DNA from: Paenibacillus_AP thailandensis
GTDB lineage: Bacteria; Bacillota; Bacilli; Paenibacillales; Paenibacillaceae
NCBI RefSeq assembly: GCF_042685365.1
Contig: NZ_JBHUMY010000013.1
Coordinates: 124,001 to 188,000, forward strand
Reading direction: 5' to 3'
DNA length: 64,000 nt
The translations under genes were made by a program, and so were the position numbers. Every line of letters starts with the position of its first letter. Positions within the stretch are counted from its first letter, which is position 1. This document shows positions 1 to 7,758 of this stretch, in pieces. The notes beneath the pieces were generated by a model, which saw only the letters and a list, made by a program, of their open reading frames with translations, did no database searches and was not told where the DNA came from.

Positions 1-270
1 ATCGCCTTAAAGGAGCATGGCGCCGGCGGCAAAGTCAAGCTGGTCGGTTTCGACAGCTCGCCCGAGCTGCTGGAGCTGCTTCAGGAGGAGCAGATCCAGG
101 CGCTCGTCGTGCAAAATCCGTTCACGATCGGATACCTTGGCGTCAAATACGCGGTCCTGGCGGCGGATGGGGAGCGGGTCCCGGAGAGGACGGAGCTTGC
201 AAGGAAACTAATCGAAAAGGATAACATGTTCTGGCGGGAAAACCAGAAATTGTTGTTTCCTGTAGTCTAA
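1..270 (+). CDS. Sugar-binding protein, C-terminal part (partial at window edge)
   Basis: Frame 1 is open from the first base to the TAA at 268-270, giving the last 89 residues of a protein that starts outside the window. The pattern KLVGFDSSPELLELLQEE followed by 'ALVVQNPFTIGYLGVKYA' is typical of the second lobe of type-I periplasmic binding proteins (RbsB/LacI fold), where a loop signals the ligand and a QNP motif packs against it. Because it precedes an mglBAC-like operon it may be an extra sugar sensor, for example one that partners a histidine kinase. That role is inferred from position only. The specific sugar cannot be told from this fragment. Confidence 0.75.
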   Translation: MALKEHGAGGKVKLVGFDSSPELLELLQEEQIQALVVQNPFTIGYLGVKYAVLAADGERVPERTELARKLIEKDNMFWRENQKLLFPVV

Positions 271-318
271 TAGACTCAAATGATGAGGATTTTAATAAAA
301 AAGATGAGAATTTTACAT

Positions 319-340
319 TCGAAATAACGCCCGTTTTCGA
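319..340. promoter_or_regulatory. Dyad upstream of mglB (possible operator)
   Basis: TCGAAA at 319-324 and TTTCGA at 335-340 form an inverted repeat with a 10-base spacer. It lies in the AT-rich gap between the sugar-binding gene and mglB. The sequence CATAAT just after it could serve as a -10 box. The regulator is unknown. Confidence 0.3.
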
Positions 341-412
341 CATAATGGAGGTGTAAGCGGAACCATCACGGGGAAGCTCGTAGAAGCATTCATCCATCAG
401 GGGGTTATGTAG

Positions 413-1426
413 ATGAAAAAGATTTCGATCGCGTTAATTGCAGGCGTCATGGCGGTAGCGGCGGCAGGCTGCTCGAGCTCGTCCGGCGGCGCCGGCGACA
501 GCGGCACGCCAAAAGCCGGCGTGGCGATTTATAAATTCGACGACACGTTCATGAGCGGCGTGCGTGCGGCGATTTCGTCGGCGGCGGAAGGCAAGCTGAA
601 CGTCGACATCGTCGACAGCCAGAACTCGCAGCCGACCCAGAACGACAAAGTAGACCTTTTCATTACGAAAAAAATGAAGGCGATGGCGATCAACCCGGTT
701 GACCGCACGGCAGCCGGCGTTATTATCGACAAAGCCCAAGCGGCAGACATTCCGGTCGTGTTCATCAACCGCGAGCCGCTGGCCGACGACCTGGCGAAAT
801 GGGACAAAGCTTATTTCGTAGGCGCGAAAGCCGAAGAATCCGGCACGATTCAAGGCGAAATCGTCGTCGATTACTGGAAAGCCCATCCGGAAGCCGACAA
901 AAACGGCGACGGCGTGCTGCAATACGTTATGCTGAAGGGCGAGCCGGGTCACCAAGACGCCGAGCTTCGCACGAAGTTCTCGATTCAAGCGATTGAAGAC
1001 GCGGGCATCAAGGTTGAAAAGCTGGGCGAAGACACCGCAATGTGGGACCGCGTAAAAGGCCAAGAAAAAATGGCGGCGTTCCTGGCTTCGAACGGCGACA
1101 AGATCGAAGCCGTTCTGGCGAACAACGACGACATGGCGCTTGGCGCAATCGAAGCGCTGAAAGCGGCTGGCTACTTCGCGGGCGATAAATACGTGCCGGT
1201 CGTAGGCGTAGACGCGACGGACGCGGGCAAGCAAGCGCTGAAGGACGGAACGATGCTCGGAACGGTTCTGAACGACGCCGAGAACCAAGGCAAAGCGACC
1301 GTCGAGCTTCTGAGCGTCCTCGCGAAAGGCGAAACGCCGACGAAGGAAAACACCGGCTACGACATTACGGACGGCAAATACGTCTGGATCCCTTACCAAA
1401 AAGTAACGCAAGAATCGGTGAAATAA
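413..1426 (+). CDS. mglB: Galactose/methyl-galactoside ABC transporter, substrate-binding lipoprotein
   Basis: A 337-residue lipoprotein that captures galactose or glucose-like sugars outside the membrane and hands them to MglAC. The signal peptide ends in a lipobox with Cys at residue 20 (AAAGC), followed by a Ser/Gly linker. The stretch DKNGDGVLQYV with KGEPGHQDAE is the EF-hand-like calcium loop and adjoining segment characteristic of MglB rather than RbsB. It is followed by mglA and mglC on the same strand with a stem-loop in the 111-bp gap, so the binding protein is probably made in excess over the other two. The start is the ATG after a GGGGG-type ribosome site. Confidence 0.92.
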   Translation: MKKISIALIAGVMAVAAAGCSSSSGGAGDSGTPKAGVAIYKFDDTFMSGVRAAISSAAEGKLNVDIVDSQNSQPTQNDKVDLFITKKMKAMAINPVDRTAAGVIIDKAQAADIPVVFINREPLADDLAKWDKAYFVGAKAEESGTIQGEIVVDYWKAHPEADKNGDGVLQYVMLKGEPGHQDAELRTKFSIQAIEDAGIKVEKLGEDTAMWDRVKGQEKMAAFLASNGDKIEAVLANNDDMALGAIEALKAAGYFAGDKYVPVVGVDATDAGKQALKDGTMLGTVLNDAENQGKATVELLSVLAKGETPTKENTGYDITDGKYVWIPYQKVTQESVK

Positions 1427-1455
1427 TAGAGACAGATAAAAGAGGCTAAAGAAGC

Positions 1456-1483
1456 GGGGGACGATTCCTTTCGTTCCCCTTTC
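1456..1483 (+). terminator. Intercistronic stem-loop after mglB (partial terminator)
   Basis: A nine-pair stem (GGGGGACGA pairing with TCGTTCCCC) is followed by TTTC. It lies between mglB and mglA, a common place for a leaky terminator or mRNA-stabilising hairpin that raises binding-protein output over the ABC subunits. Confidence 0.6.
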
Positions 1484-1537
1484 TGCTGCCCGAATCTGGC
1501 TTATCTTAAGGCCAGTTGGATTAAAGGAGGCTATACA

Positions 1538-3052
1538 ATGGCAGAGAAGCATCCTTATTTGCTTGAAATGAACGGCATTACGAAGACATTCCCGGGCGTC
1601 AAGGCGCTCGACAACGTTACGCTTAAAGTTCGTCCCGGCACCGTGCATGCGCTTATGGGCGAGAACGGCGCGGGGAAATCGACGCTGATGAAATGCTTGT
1701 TCGGCATTTATACGCCGGACGCAGGCGAAATCATTCTGGACGGCCAAAAGGCCGACATCAAAAACTCGAAGGACGCGCTTGCGCAAGGCGTCTCGATGAT
1801 TCACCAGGAGCTTCATCCGGTGACGCAGCGAAGCGTCATGGAGAACATTTGGCTTGGAAGATTTCCGATGAAAGGCGTTGGGCCTTTCCGGTTTATTGAT
1901 CATAAAAAGATGTATGACGATACGGTAAAGCTGTTCAAAGACTTGAACATGAAGCTGGATCCGAAGCAGCTTGTCGGCGAGCTGTCCGTATCGAAAATCC
2001 AGTCGATCGAAATCGCGAAGGCGGTATCGTTCAACTCGAAGGTTATCGTCATGGACGAGCCGACTTCCTCGCTGACGGGGAACGAGGTTGAGGCGCTGTT
2101 CGAGATCATCAACGAGCTCCGCTCGCGCGGCGTATCGATCATCTACATCTCGCACAAAATGGAAGAAATTTTGCGCATTTCCGACGACGTTTCGATTATG
2201 CGCGACGGCAAATATATCGGAACGTGGCCGGCGGCAGAGCTGACGATCGATCAGATCATCACCCGTATGGTCGGCCGCGACTTGTCGAACCGGTTCCCGG
2301 AACGGACGCATGTGCCGGGCGAAGTGATGCTTCGGGTCGAGAACCTGTCCTCGCCGCTGCCCAAATCGTTCCAGGACGTATCGTTCGAATTGCGCAAAGG
2401 CGAAATTCTCGGTATCGGCGGCCTTGTCGGCGCGCAGCGCACCGAGGTAATCGAAGCGCTGTTCGGCCTTCGCTCCATCAAGTCGGGCACCATTTACAAA
2501 GACGGCAAGCCGATTAAAGTGAAATCGCCGAGCGAGGCCAAAAAGCATAAAATCGCGCTGCTGACGGAAGAACGCCGCGTGACCGGCATTTTCCCGGTAT
2601 TGTCGATTACGGAAAACACCGCTATCGCAAACCTGGGGCTGTACCAAAACAGTCTTGGCCTTCTTAACGGCCGGAAGATGAAAGAAGAAGCGGTCAAAGG
2701 CGTTGAGAAGTTCAAAACGAAAACTCCTTCGGTCAATCAATTGATCCGCAACCTGTCGGGCGGCAACCAGCAGAAAGTATTGCTGGCGCGCTGGCTGCTC
2801 ACCGAGCCGGATATCCTGCTGCTGGACGAGCCTACCCGCGGTATCGACATCGGCGCGAAATACGATATTTATCAGATCATGATCGATCTTGCGAAGCAGG
2901 GCAAGAGCATCATCATGATTTCGTCGGAGATGCCGGAACTGCTCGGCATGTCGGACCGCGTCATGGTTATGTCCGAAGGACGGGTGACCGGCATTCTGAA
3001 CAGAGAAGAAGCGTCGGAAGAAGCCGTTATGAGGCTTGCCGCACAGAAATAA
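1538..3052 (+). CDS. mglA: Galactose/methyl-galactoside ABC transporter, tandem ATPase
   Basis: A 504-residue protein with two ABC nucleotide-binding domains fused in tandem, the standard size for CUT2-class sugar ATPases. The first half has Walker A (GENGAGKST) and Walker B (VIVMDEPTSS). The second half has the degenerate Walker A usual for this family (GGLVGAQRTEV) but a clear signature LSGGNQQK and Walker B (ILLLDEPTRG). It powers sugar import through MglC on the cytoplasmic face. It starts at ATG after a full AAAGGAGG site and sits between mglB and mglC. Confidence 0.93.
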   Translation: MAEKHPYLLEMNGITKTFPGVKALDNVTLKVRPGTVHALMGENGAGKSTLMKCLFGIYTPDAGEIILDGQKADIKNSKDALAQGVSMIHQELHPVTQRSVMENIWLGRFPMKGVGPFRFIDHKKMYDDTVKLFKDLNMKLDPKQLVGELSVSKIQSIEIAKAVSFNSKVIVMDEPTSSLTGNEVEALFEIINELRSRGVSIIYISHKMEEILRISDDVSIMRDGKYIGTWPAAELTIDQIITRMVGRDLSNRFPERTHVPGEVMLRVENLSSPLPKSFQDVSFELRKGEILGIGGLVGAQRTEVIEALFGLRSIKSGTIYKDGKPIKVKSPSEAKKHKIALLTEERRVTGIFPVLSITENTAIANLGLYQNSLGLLNGRKMKEEAVKGVEKFKTKTPSVNQLIRNLSGGNQQKVLLARWLLTEPDILLLDEPTRGIDIGAKYDIYQIMIDLAKQGKSIIMISSEMPELLGMSDRVMVMSEGRVTGILNREEASEEAVMRLAAQK

Positions 3053-3093
3053 GGCATTCACCGATCGAGGATTTATAAGGAGGCTTGCGACAG

Positions 3094-4110
3094 ATGGACG
3101 CATCCAAAGGATTGAGAGTTAAAAGCGCGTTTTCGCAAAATATAATTTGGGTTGTACTCGTTGTACTTCTTTTAGCTATTACGGCTATCGATGCCAACTT
3201 CTTTTCGGTAACGACACTGAGAGACGTATTGATTCAATCTTCGACTCGTCTCATTATCGCACTCGGGATCGCATTCATCATTATTACGGGCGGTACGGAC
3301 TTGTCCGCCGGACGTATCGTAGGTCTCAGCGCCGTTGTCTCGGCATCGATGCTGCAAAGACCGGATTACGCGAACAAGTTTTTCCCGGACATGCCGGAGC
3401 TGTGGCTGATCGTTCCGATTCTGATCTCGATTGTAATCGGTCTGATTGTCGGTTTGATCAACGGCTTCATCGTATCGAAGTTTAACGTTCCGCCGTTTAT
3501 CGCTACGCTGGGTACGATGGTTGCCGTATACGGGGCGAACTCGTTGTACTTCGACATGGAGCCCAACAACTCGCAGCCGATCGGCGGTCTGCGTTCCGAT
3601 TTCACGAACATCGGTTCAGGAGCGATCGGCAGCGGTCAATTCTCCGTTCCTTATATCGTTCTGATCGCGATTTTTGTAGCATTCATAGTATGGGTCGTTT
3701 TCAATAAAACCCGTCTTGGCAAAAACATGTATGCGATCGGCGGCAACATCCAAGCCGCGCACGTATCGGGCATTAACGTTGCCCGTAACCTGATGTGGCT
3801 GTACGCTATCGCCGGCGCCCTTTACGGTCTGGCAGGCGTGCTCGAAGCGGCCCGTACAGGCGGCGCATCGAACAACTACGGCAACATGTACGAGATGGAC
3901 GCCATCGCAGCCTGCGTAATCGGCGGCGTATCGGCAACAGGCGGCGTCGGTAAAGTGAAAGGTATCGTCGCAGGCGTTCTCATCTTAACCGTCCTTAACT
4001 ACGGTTTGACGTACATCGGCATCAATCCGAACTGGCAGCTTATTCTTAAAGGCTTGATCATCGTTGTAGCGGTAGCGTTCGACCTCCGCAAATATGCGGC
4101 GAAGAAATAA
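3094..4110 (+). CDS. mglC: Galactose/methyl-galactoside ABC transporter, permease
   Basis: A 338-residue polytopic membrane protein of the CUT2 sugar permease family, with about eight to ten hydrophobic segments. The conserved stretches 'IITGGTDLSAGRIVGLSAV' and NKTRLGKNMYAIGGN are family hallmarks. It forms the membrane channel of the importer with MglA and MglB. The chosen start is ATG 3094, ten bases after AAGGAGG (3077-3083). An in-frame TTG at 3085 is too close to that site. Confidence 0.92.
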   Translation: MDASKGLRVKSAFSQNIIWVVLVVLLLAITAIDANFFSVTTLRDVLIQSSTRLIIALGIAFIIITGGTDLSAGRIVGLSAVVSASMLQRPDYANKFFPDMPELWLIVPILISIVIGLIVGLINGFIVSKFNVPPFIATLGTMVAVYGANSLYFDMEPNNSQPIGGLRSDFTNIGSGAIGSGQFSVPYIVLIAIFVAFIVWVVFNKTRLGKNMYAIGGNIQAAHVSGINVARNLMWLYAIAGALYGLAGVLEAARTGGASNNYGNMYEMDAIAACVIGGVSATGGVGKVKGIVAGVLILTVLNYGLTYIGINPNWQLILKGLIIVVAVAFDLRKYAAKK

Positions 4111-4122
4111 GACAAGAACAAT

Positions 4123-4167
4123 ACGGCCGTTTCCCGGATCCCTCCGGGAGACGGCCGTTGTTTTTTT
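4123..4167 (+). terminator. Rho-independent terminator of the mgl operon
   Basis: A long stem (ACGGCCGT plus CCCGG pairing with CCGGG plus ACGGCCGT, with a small mismatch) is followed by a run of seven T. It lies 12 bp after the mglC stop and also faces the convergent racA-like gene. Confidence 0.9.
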
Positions 4168-4188
4168 GAAATAAGAACAGACGTCCTG

Positions 4189-4920
4189 TCAGAAAGGGAA
4201 AATAGCGCGGAATAAACGGCGTTTTTTGGGGCGTTCGTCGATTTCGGCGGGAAACAGGGGGGTTACCGGCAGAGCGGAGGCCTCCTTCCCGGCCGACTTC
4301 ATGTTTTCGATGCTTGCGGCAAGCTGTTTAAGCGTACTGCGGATTTCTTCCAGCTCTCTTCGATGCTCGAGCAGTTGAACGGAGACGACTTCGTCCGCCT
4401 TGCGCGCAAGCGACAATTCGAGACGCCCGATACGCTCGAACAGCTCGTCCGGCGTGTTGTCCTGCATAGAAGGGAACTCTGAAGCGGATGATTTATCCGA
4501 CAGGGTCGCTTCGGCTCCGGGCGACGAGGAGCTTGGCGCTGCGGGAGCGGCCGCCGCATCGGCGGCAACGGGAAGCGCATGGGCGGGAGCGTCCGCCGCA
4601 TCGGCATCGATATCGGCAGCATGAAGCGCATCGGCAGCCGCCGCAGCCGGATCGGCGATGCCCGCAGCCGCGCCGCCGCCGTCCTCATGCCGCAGCTTCG
4701 CTTCGGACTGCTCGACCTGCGCCGGATTGCCGTTCTCGTGAAAGCTCGCTTGTATGCTCGCCTGAATGCGGCGCAGCGCGGCGATTTCCGGATCGCCGAA
4801 CACAAAGTGGCCGAGACGGTCTCTTCGGGCCGAGGAGGGATCGGTTCTCACCCAACGGAGAATCGTCGTTTGACTGACGCCAAGCTCTCTTGCGACATCC
4901 TTCGTCTTCAACAATGCCAT
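4189..4920 (-). CDS. RacA-like MerR-type DNA-binding protein with coiled coil
   Basis: A 243-residue protein. Residues 1-45 form a MerR-like winged helix-turn-helix (ALLKTKDVARELGVSQTTILRWV then GHFVFGDPEI), close in style to RacA, the Bacillus chromosome-anchoring protein of sporulation. The middle (about 75-150) is an Ala/Asp/Pro-rich linker of low complexity. The region around 155-220 has heptad-like leucine spacing suggesting a coiled coil, and the C-terminus is basic then hydrophobic (PKKRRLFRAIFPF), possibly a membrane-touching tail. The start follows a GAGGTGAT ribosome site. A link to polar chromosome anchoring is inferred from architecture; a plain MerR-like regulator remains possible. 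Confidence 0.6.
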   Translation of the reverse strand: MALLKTKDVARELGVSQTTILRWVRTDPSSARRDRLGHFVFGDPEIAALRRIQASIQASFHENGNPAQVEQSEAKLRHEDGGGAAAGIADPAAAAADALHAADIDADAADAPAHALPVAADAAAAPAAPSSSSPGAEATLSDKSSASEFPSMQDNTPDELFERIGRLELSLARKADEVVSVQLLEHRRELEEIRSTLKQLAASIENMKSAGKEASALPVTPLFPAEIDERPKKRRLFRAIFPF

Positions 4921-5069
4921 CTGAGTATCACCTCATCATTAATGGTAGTTGTTGCTTGTGAAGAGAAGTATTCGCGCTTTGGCCGCCCGTCCCTTCCGCC
5001 TAGACAAAGGTAGTGTTCAATCGCTAAAAGAAGTGGCGAGTCGACCGAATACGCACGTATGGGCCGCCA

Positions 5070-5657
5070 CTATTCTACCGGAGGCTGCTTTCCTCGCTGA
5101 AGCTCGCGGATGGACAAGCCGAAGGTCATCTGCAGATGCGGATAATCGGGATTGGCCCAATCGCCGCCCCATTCGAAGCCAAGCTCCTTGGCGGCATCGA
5201 CAACCTCCATCCAGTCGGAGACGCCGTTGCCGTTGCCGTCGTACTCCAAATCCCACAAGGCGTTGCCGGCTTGGTCAAGCAGCGCAAAGTCGATCGCAAG
5301 TCCGTAATTGTGGTACGATTCCCCGCCGCGGGCGTTCGTTACGACGCTTCCGGAGGCCGTACGTCCTTGCTCGTACAGCTTGTCCTGCTCTTCCGCGCTG
5401 CGGAACTCGTCCGAAATTAGGACCCGGATGCCCTTGTCGGCCATCTGGCCGACTAATTGCCGCTTTGCTTTTTCCACGATCGGATTGAGGGCCGAAGCCG
5501 CCGTTTCGCGGACTTTGGGTTCGGGCTGGCTCTCGCTCTCCGCATTCCATAGGTTCAGCAGCAATAAGCAGCCCGCTGCGCATAGCAGCAAGCCGAACCA
5601 TTTGCGCCGGGAAGAGGCTCGCCGCGGTGCCGGATACGTTTGCGCTCTCGTTTCCAT
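5070..5657 (-). CDS. M15 family D,D-/L,D-peptidase (VanY/CwlK-like), membrane-anchored
   Basis: A 195-residue protein with one N-terminal membrane segment (about residues 20-36) and an extracellular zinc peptidase domain. The M15 metal ligands are visible: His116 and Asp123 in SYHNYGLAIDF, and His174 in NPDYPHLQM. Such enzymes cut peptidoglycan stem peptides; the spacing resembles CwlK (L-Ala-D-Glu endopeptidase) as much as VanY carboxypeptidases, so the bond cut is uncertain. The ATG at 5657 follows an AGAAAGG site. A TTG 24 bases upstream lacks one. It lies downstream of another wall hydrolase gene on the same strand. Confidence 0.8.
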   Translation of the reverse strand: METRAQTYPAPRRASSRRKWFGLLLCAAGCLLLLNLWNAESESQPEPKVRETAASALNPIVEKAKRQLVGQMADKGIRVLISDEFRSAEEQDKLYEQGRTASGSVVTNARGGESYHNYGLAIDFALLDQAGNALWDLEYDGNGNGVSDWMEVVDAAKELGFEWGGDWANPDYPHLQMTFGLSIRELQRGKQPPVE

Positions 5658-5691
5658 TCGATAAATCCTTTCTTGCGTCAAAATGAAATAA

Positions 5692-5773
5692 ACCCCGCTT
5701 CTCTAATCTATTATCTCCTATATCGGTTCCTTTTTAACAAGGATAGAGATAATAGTTTAAATCGAAGCGGGGT
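5692..5773. repeat. Long nested inverted repeat between two cell-wall hydrolase genes
   Basis: ACCCCGCTTC at about 5692 pairs with GAAGCGGGGT ending at 5773, and inside it CTATTATCTC (from about 5708) pairs with GAGATAATAG (from about 5745). The two stems nest, giving a long RNA hairpin with internal loops, located after the NlpC/P60 gene and just before the M15 gene on the minus strand. The tail on that strand is only moderately T-rich, so it may be a terminator, an attenuator or another leader structure. Confidence 0.6.
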
Positions 5774-5802
5774 AAACTTTAAAATTTTCTTAAATCATCG
5801 AC

Positions 5803-6309
5803 TTAGAGTACCCGTCTGGCTGTCGCGTAACGGTACGAATATTTGCTCAGGTCGGCGATATAAACGCCGTTCATATTGCCGCCGATCGTGTTGTGAATGA
5901 ATTTGCCGTTGCCCATGTAAATGCCGACATGGCTGATCTTGGACGTTTTGCCGTTGTTAAAGAAGATGAGGTCGCCTTTTTTCAGATTGCTTTTGGATAC
6001 GTAAGCGCCTTGCTTGCTTTGGTATGCCGTGCCCCATTTCAGGCTGACGCCGTATTTGGCGAAGACGTATTTCGTGAAGGACGAGCAGTCGAAAATAAGC
6101 TTGCTAGGGTTGTTTACGCCGAATTTATACGTCACTTTGCCTTGCAAAGATTGTGCAAAAGAGATAATGCCGTCGGCTTTGGCCGAAGCGGTCGCGGAAG
6201 TCGCGGCATAGGCTTGTCCCGTATGCGGGCCGACCAATGCGTTCGCGGACATCAAAGTAAAGCAGCATGCCGTTGCAATAAGCGCTTTTTTCATCCAGCT
6301 GTTATTCAT
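5803..6309 (-). CDS. Secreted NlpC/P60 peptidoglycan endopeptidase
   Basis: A 168-residue exported protein. Residues 1-36 form a signal peptide ending near AYA-A. The remaining domain is a minimal NlpC/P60 cysteine peptidase: catalytic Cys75 (LIFDCSSF), His127 (SHVGIYMG) and third residue His139 (KFIHN). These enzymes cleave the D-Glu-diaminopimelate link in peptidoglycan stems. No SH3 or LysM wall-binding module is present, so this is a single-domain version. The start follows AGGAGG. The M15 peptidase gene lies downstream on the same strand, suggesting related wall turnover jobs. Confidence 0.88.
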   Translation of the reverse strand: MNNSWMKKALIATACCFTLMSANALVGPHTGQAYAATSATASAKADGIISFAQSLQGKVTYKFGVNNPSKLIFDCSSFTKYVFAKYGVSLKWGTAYQSKQGAYVSKSNLKKGDLIFFNNGKTSKISHVGIYMGNGKFIHNTIGGNMNGVYIADLSKYSYRYATARRVL

Positions 6310-6590
6310 AAAGAACGGGCCTCCTGATGTATGTCTTGGTGATTGCTCTTGTACCCGAAGTATAACATGGGCGGAAATCCGTTCGTGAAAGGTTAGGCTT
6401 TTCTAATCTAGCCATTTTTTCCATCCCGGAGAACGGCAGGCAGGACCGGAAGAAGGCTATCGAAACGGGGAGAAAAATGAGAAAGAGTTCTCTTAAAAGG
6501 ACATAAAAACAGACCCGGCTTGCGGCGATTGCGCCGAAAAGTTACGGGTCCGTTTCGCGTTTGTTGCATGTTGAGGCCGGCGCTCCGGGC
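6310..6590. other. Intergenic region with PPIase terminator and NlpC/P60 promoter
   Basis: This 281-bp gap holds the terminator of the downstream-facing PPIase gene and the upstream region of the NlpC/P60 gene. No open frame with a ribosome site and no recognisable riboswitch core was found, including the c-di-AMP (ydaO) type often seen before wall hydrolases. Confidence 0.5.
6504..6553 (-). terminator. Terminator of the lipoprotein PPIase gene
   Basis: On the minus strand ACGGACCCG pairs with CGGGTCTGT, with an inner GGCG/CGCC stem, followed by TTTTTATG. It sits about 40 bp after the PPIase stop codon. Confidence 0.8.
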
Positions 6591-7286
6591 TTATTGCCCG
6601 GTTTTGTCCGGCTCCGGGTATTCGACGCCGAACGTATCGACCGTCACTTTCGCCATGGACATCGGATCAAGCGGCTTGTCCGACGCATCGCGTTTCTGGT
6701 TGACGATCGCGTCCACCGTCTCCATGCCGGAGATGACGACGCCAAAAGCCGCATATTGGCCGTCCAGGTAAGCGGCGTCTGCCGTCATAATGAAAAACTG
6801 CGAGCCTGCGGAGTCCGGATCCTTGCTTCGGGCCATCGAGACGACGCCCCGCCGGTGCAGCAGATCGTTCGTAAAGCCGTTTGCGGCGAATTCGCCTTTG
6901 ATGCTGTAGCCGGGTCCGCCCATGCCGGTCCCTTCCGGGTCTCCCCCTTGAATCATAAAGCCGGGAATGACGCGGTGAAAGATCAACCCGTCGTAAAATC
7001 CTTGCTTGACGAGAGATATAAAATTGTTGACCGTGTCCGGCGCGACGTCCGGCAGCAGACGAATTTGGATCTTGTCCCCGGTATTCATCTCAATCGTGAC
7101 AACCGGGTTTTTTTGCCCGTCTTTGCGGGTTTCGCTCGCCGCCAGCGGCGTTTGCTCCTTGGCGTCCGGCGAAGCCGCGCCCGTTTGGACCGAACTCGCC
7201 TCTTTGGGGCCGCATGCGCCGATCAGCAGGAGCATCACTGCCGCCATCAGAAGAAGTAACGATTTTGTCGCGTTCATTGCTTTCAC
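6591..7286 (-). CDS. Cyclophilin-type peptidyl-prolyl isomerase lipoprotein
   Basis: A 231-residue surface lipoprotein with lipobox LIGAC (Cys25), a Ser/Pro-rich linker, and a cyclophilin domain from about residue 60 to 225. The family core 'GLIFHRVIPGFMIQGGDPEG' and the RRGVVSMARSKDPDSAGSQFFI segment are intact. It catalyses cis-trans isomerisation of Xaa-Pro bonds, probably helping secreted proteins fold at the membrane-wall interface, like PrsA but of another fold. The GTG at 7286 follows AGAGG by ten bases. The in-frame ATG nine bases later is an alternative. Confidence 0.9.
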   Translation of the reverse strand: MKAMNATKSLLLLMAAVMLLLIGACGPKEASSVQTGAASPDAKEQTPLAASETRKDGQKNPVVTIEMNTGDKIQIRLLPDVAPDTVNNFISLVKQGFYDGLIFHRVIPGFMIQGGDPEGTGMGGPGYSIKGEFAANGFTNDLLHRRGVVSMARSKDPDSAGSQFFIMTADAAYLDGQYAAFGVVISGMETVDAIVNQKRDASDKPLDPMSMAKVTVDTFGVEYPEPDKTGQ

Positions 7287-7405
7287 TGAGCAGCAACCTC
7301 TTTTCCGTTGTAAAATCTACATTTCGTATGGTAGCACAAGTTCCGCACGGGAATCCACAAGCGACGATATAGGTCTAACGAGCGATTCAGAGAGGGAGAT
7401 ACGAT

Positions 7406-7525
7406 TTGGAACTGACTTCGGAGGAATTGGCGACGCTGGAGCAGTTGACTCTCCCCTCGGCCTTGTATCCCAACTGGTTTGCGGCGAAGATGCTCGATCC
7501 GCTTATTGCAGACGCGCTGAAGTGA
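7406..7525 (+). pseudogene. Remnant of an aldo/keto reductase C-terminus
   Basis: A short open frame (39 codons from a TTG at 7406) encodes LELTSEELATLEQLTLPSAL and then YPNWFAAKMLDPLIADALK. This pattern resembles the last helix and C-terminal tail of NADP-dependent aldo/keto reductases (a 'LEELT..P.YPNW' tail). An in-frame stop lies at 7376-7378, and no upstream sequence encodes the barrel. The rest of the gene is therefore missing, which suggests a deletion. A GAGGGAG precedes the TTG, so translation cannot be excluded. Confidence 0.55.
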
Positions 7526-7564
7526 AGTTATAGCCTATAGATGATCAACCCTATAAAATATTTC

Positions 7565-7612
7565 CGGCCCTAATAGGATTAATAATTCGATCCTTGGAGG
7601 GCCGCTTTTTTT
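7565..7612 (+). terminator. Rho-independent terminator after the reductase remnant
   Basis: CGGCCCT pairs with AGGGCCG and an inner AGGAT pairs with ATCCT, followed by a T-run at 7606-7612. It marks the old 3' end of the reductase gene. Confidence 0.85.
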
Positions 7613-7758
7613 GCGTTTTGATTGTTGTCCTCCATAGTTCATTTTTTGTTACTAATGCACTTTTTTATAACTACTTTTCAAAAGTGCCATATGCATATAG
7701 GATTGGTAATATCTCGAGAGAAAACTTTAGAGGCCTCGCCTGCAAAGGAAGTGGAGAA

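Noticed and set aside
434..3103. 889-codon open frame on the minus strand across mglB and mglA
   Set aside because: It is antisense to two clear genes, has Arg/His/Phe-rich low-quality composition and no ribosome site. Such frames come from codon bias in GC-rich genes.
6310..6520. Possible c-di-AMP (ydaO) riboswitch before the NlpC/P60 gene
   Set aside because: Such switches often precede wall hydrolases, but the conserved core blocks could not be found in this gap.
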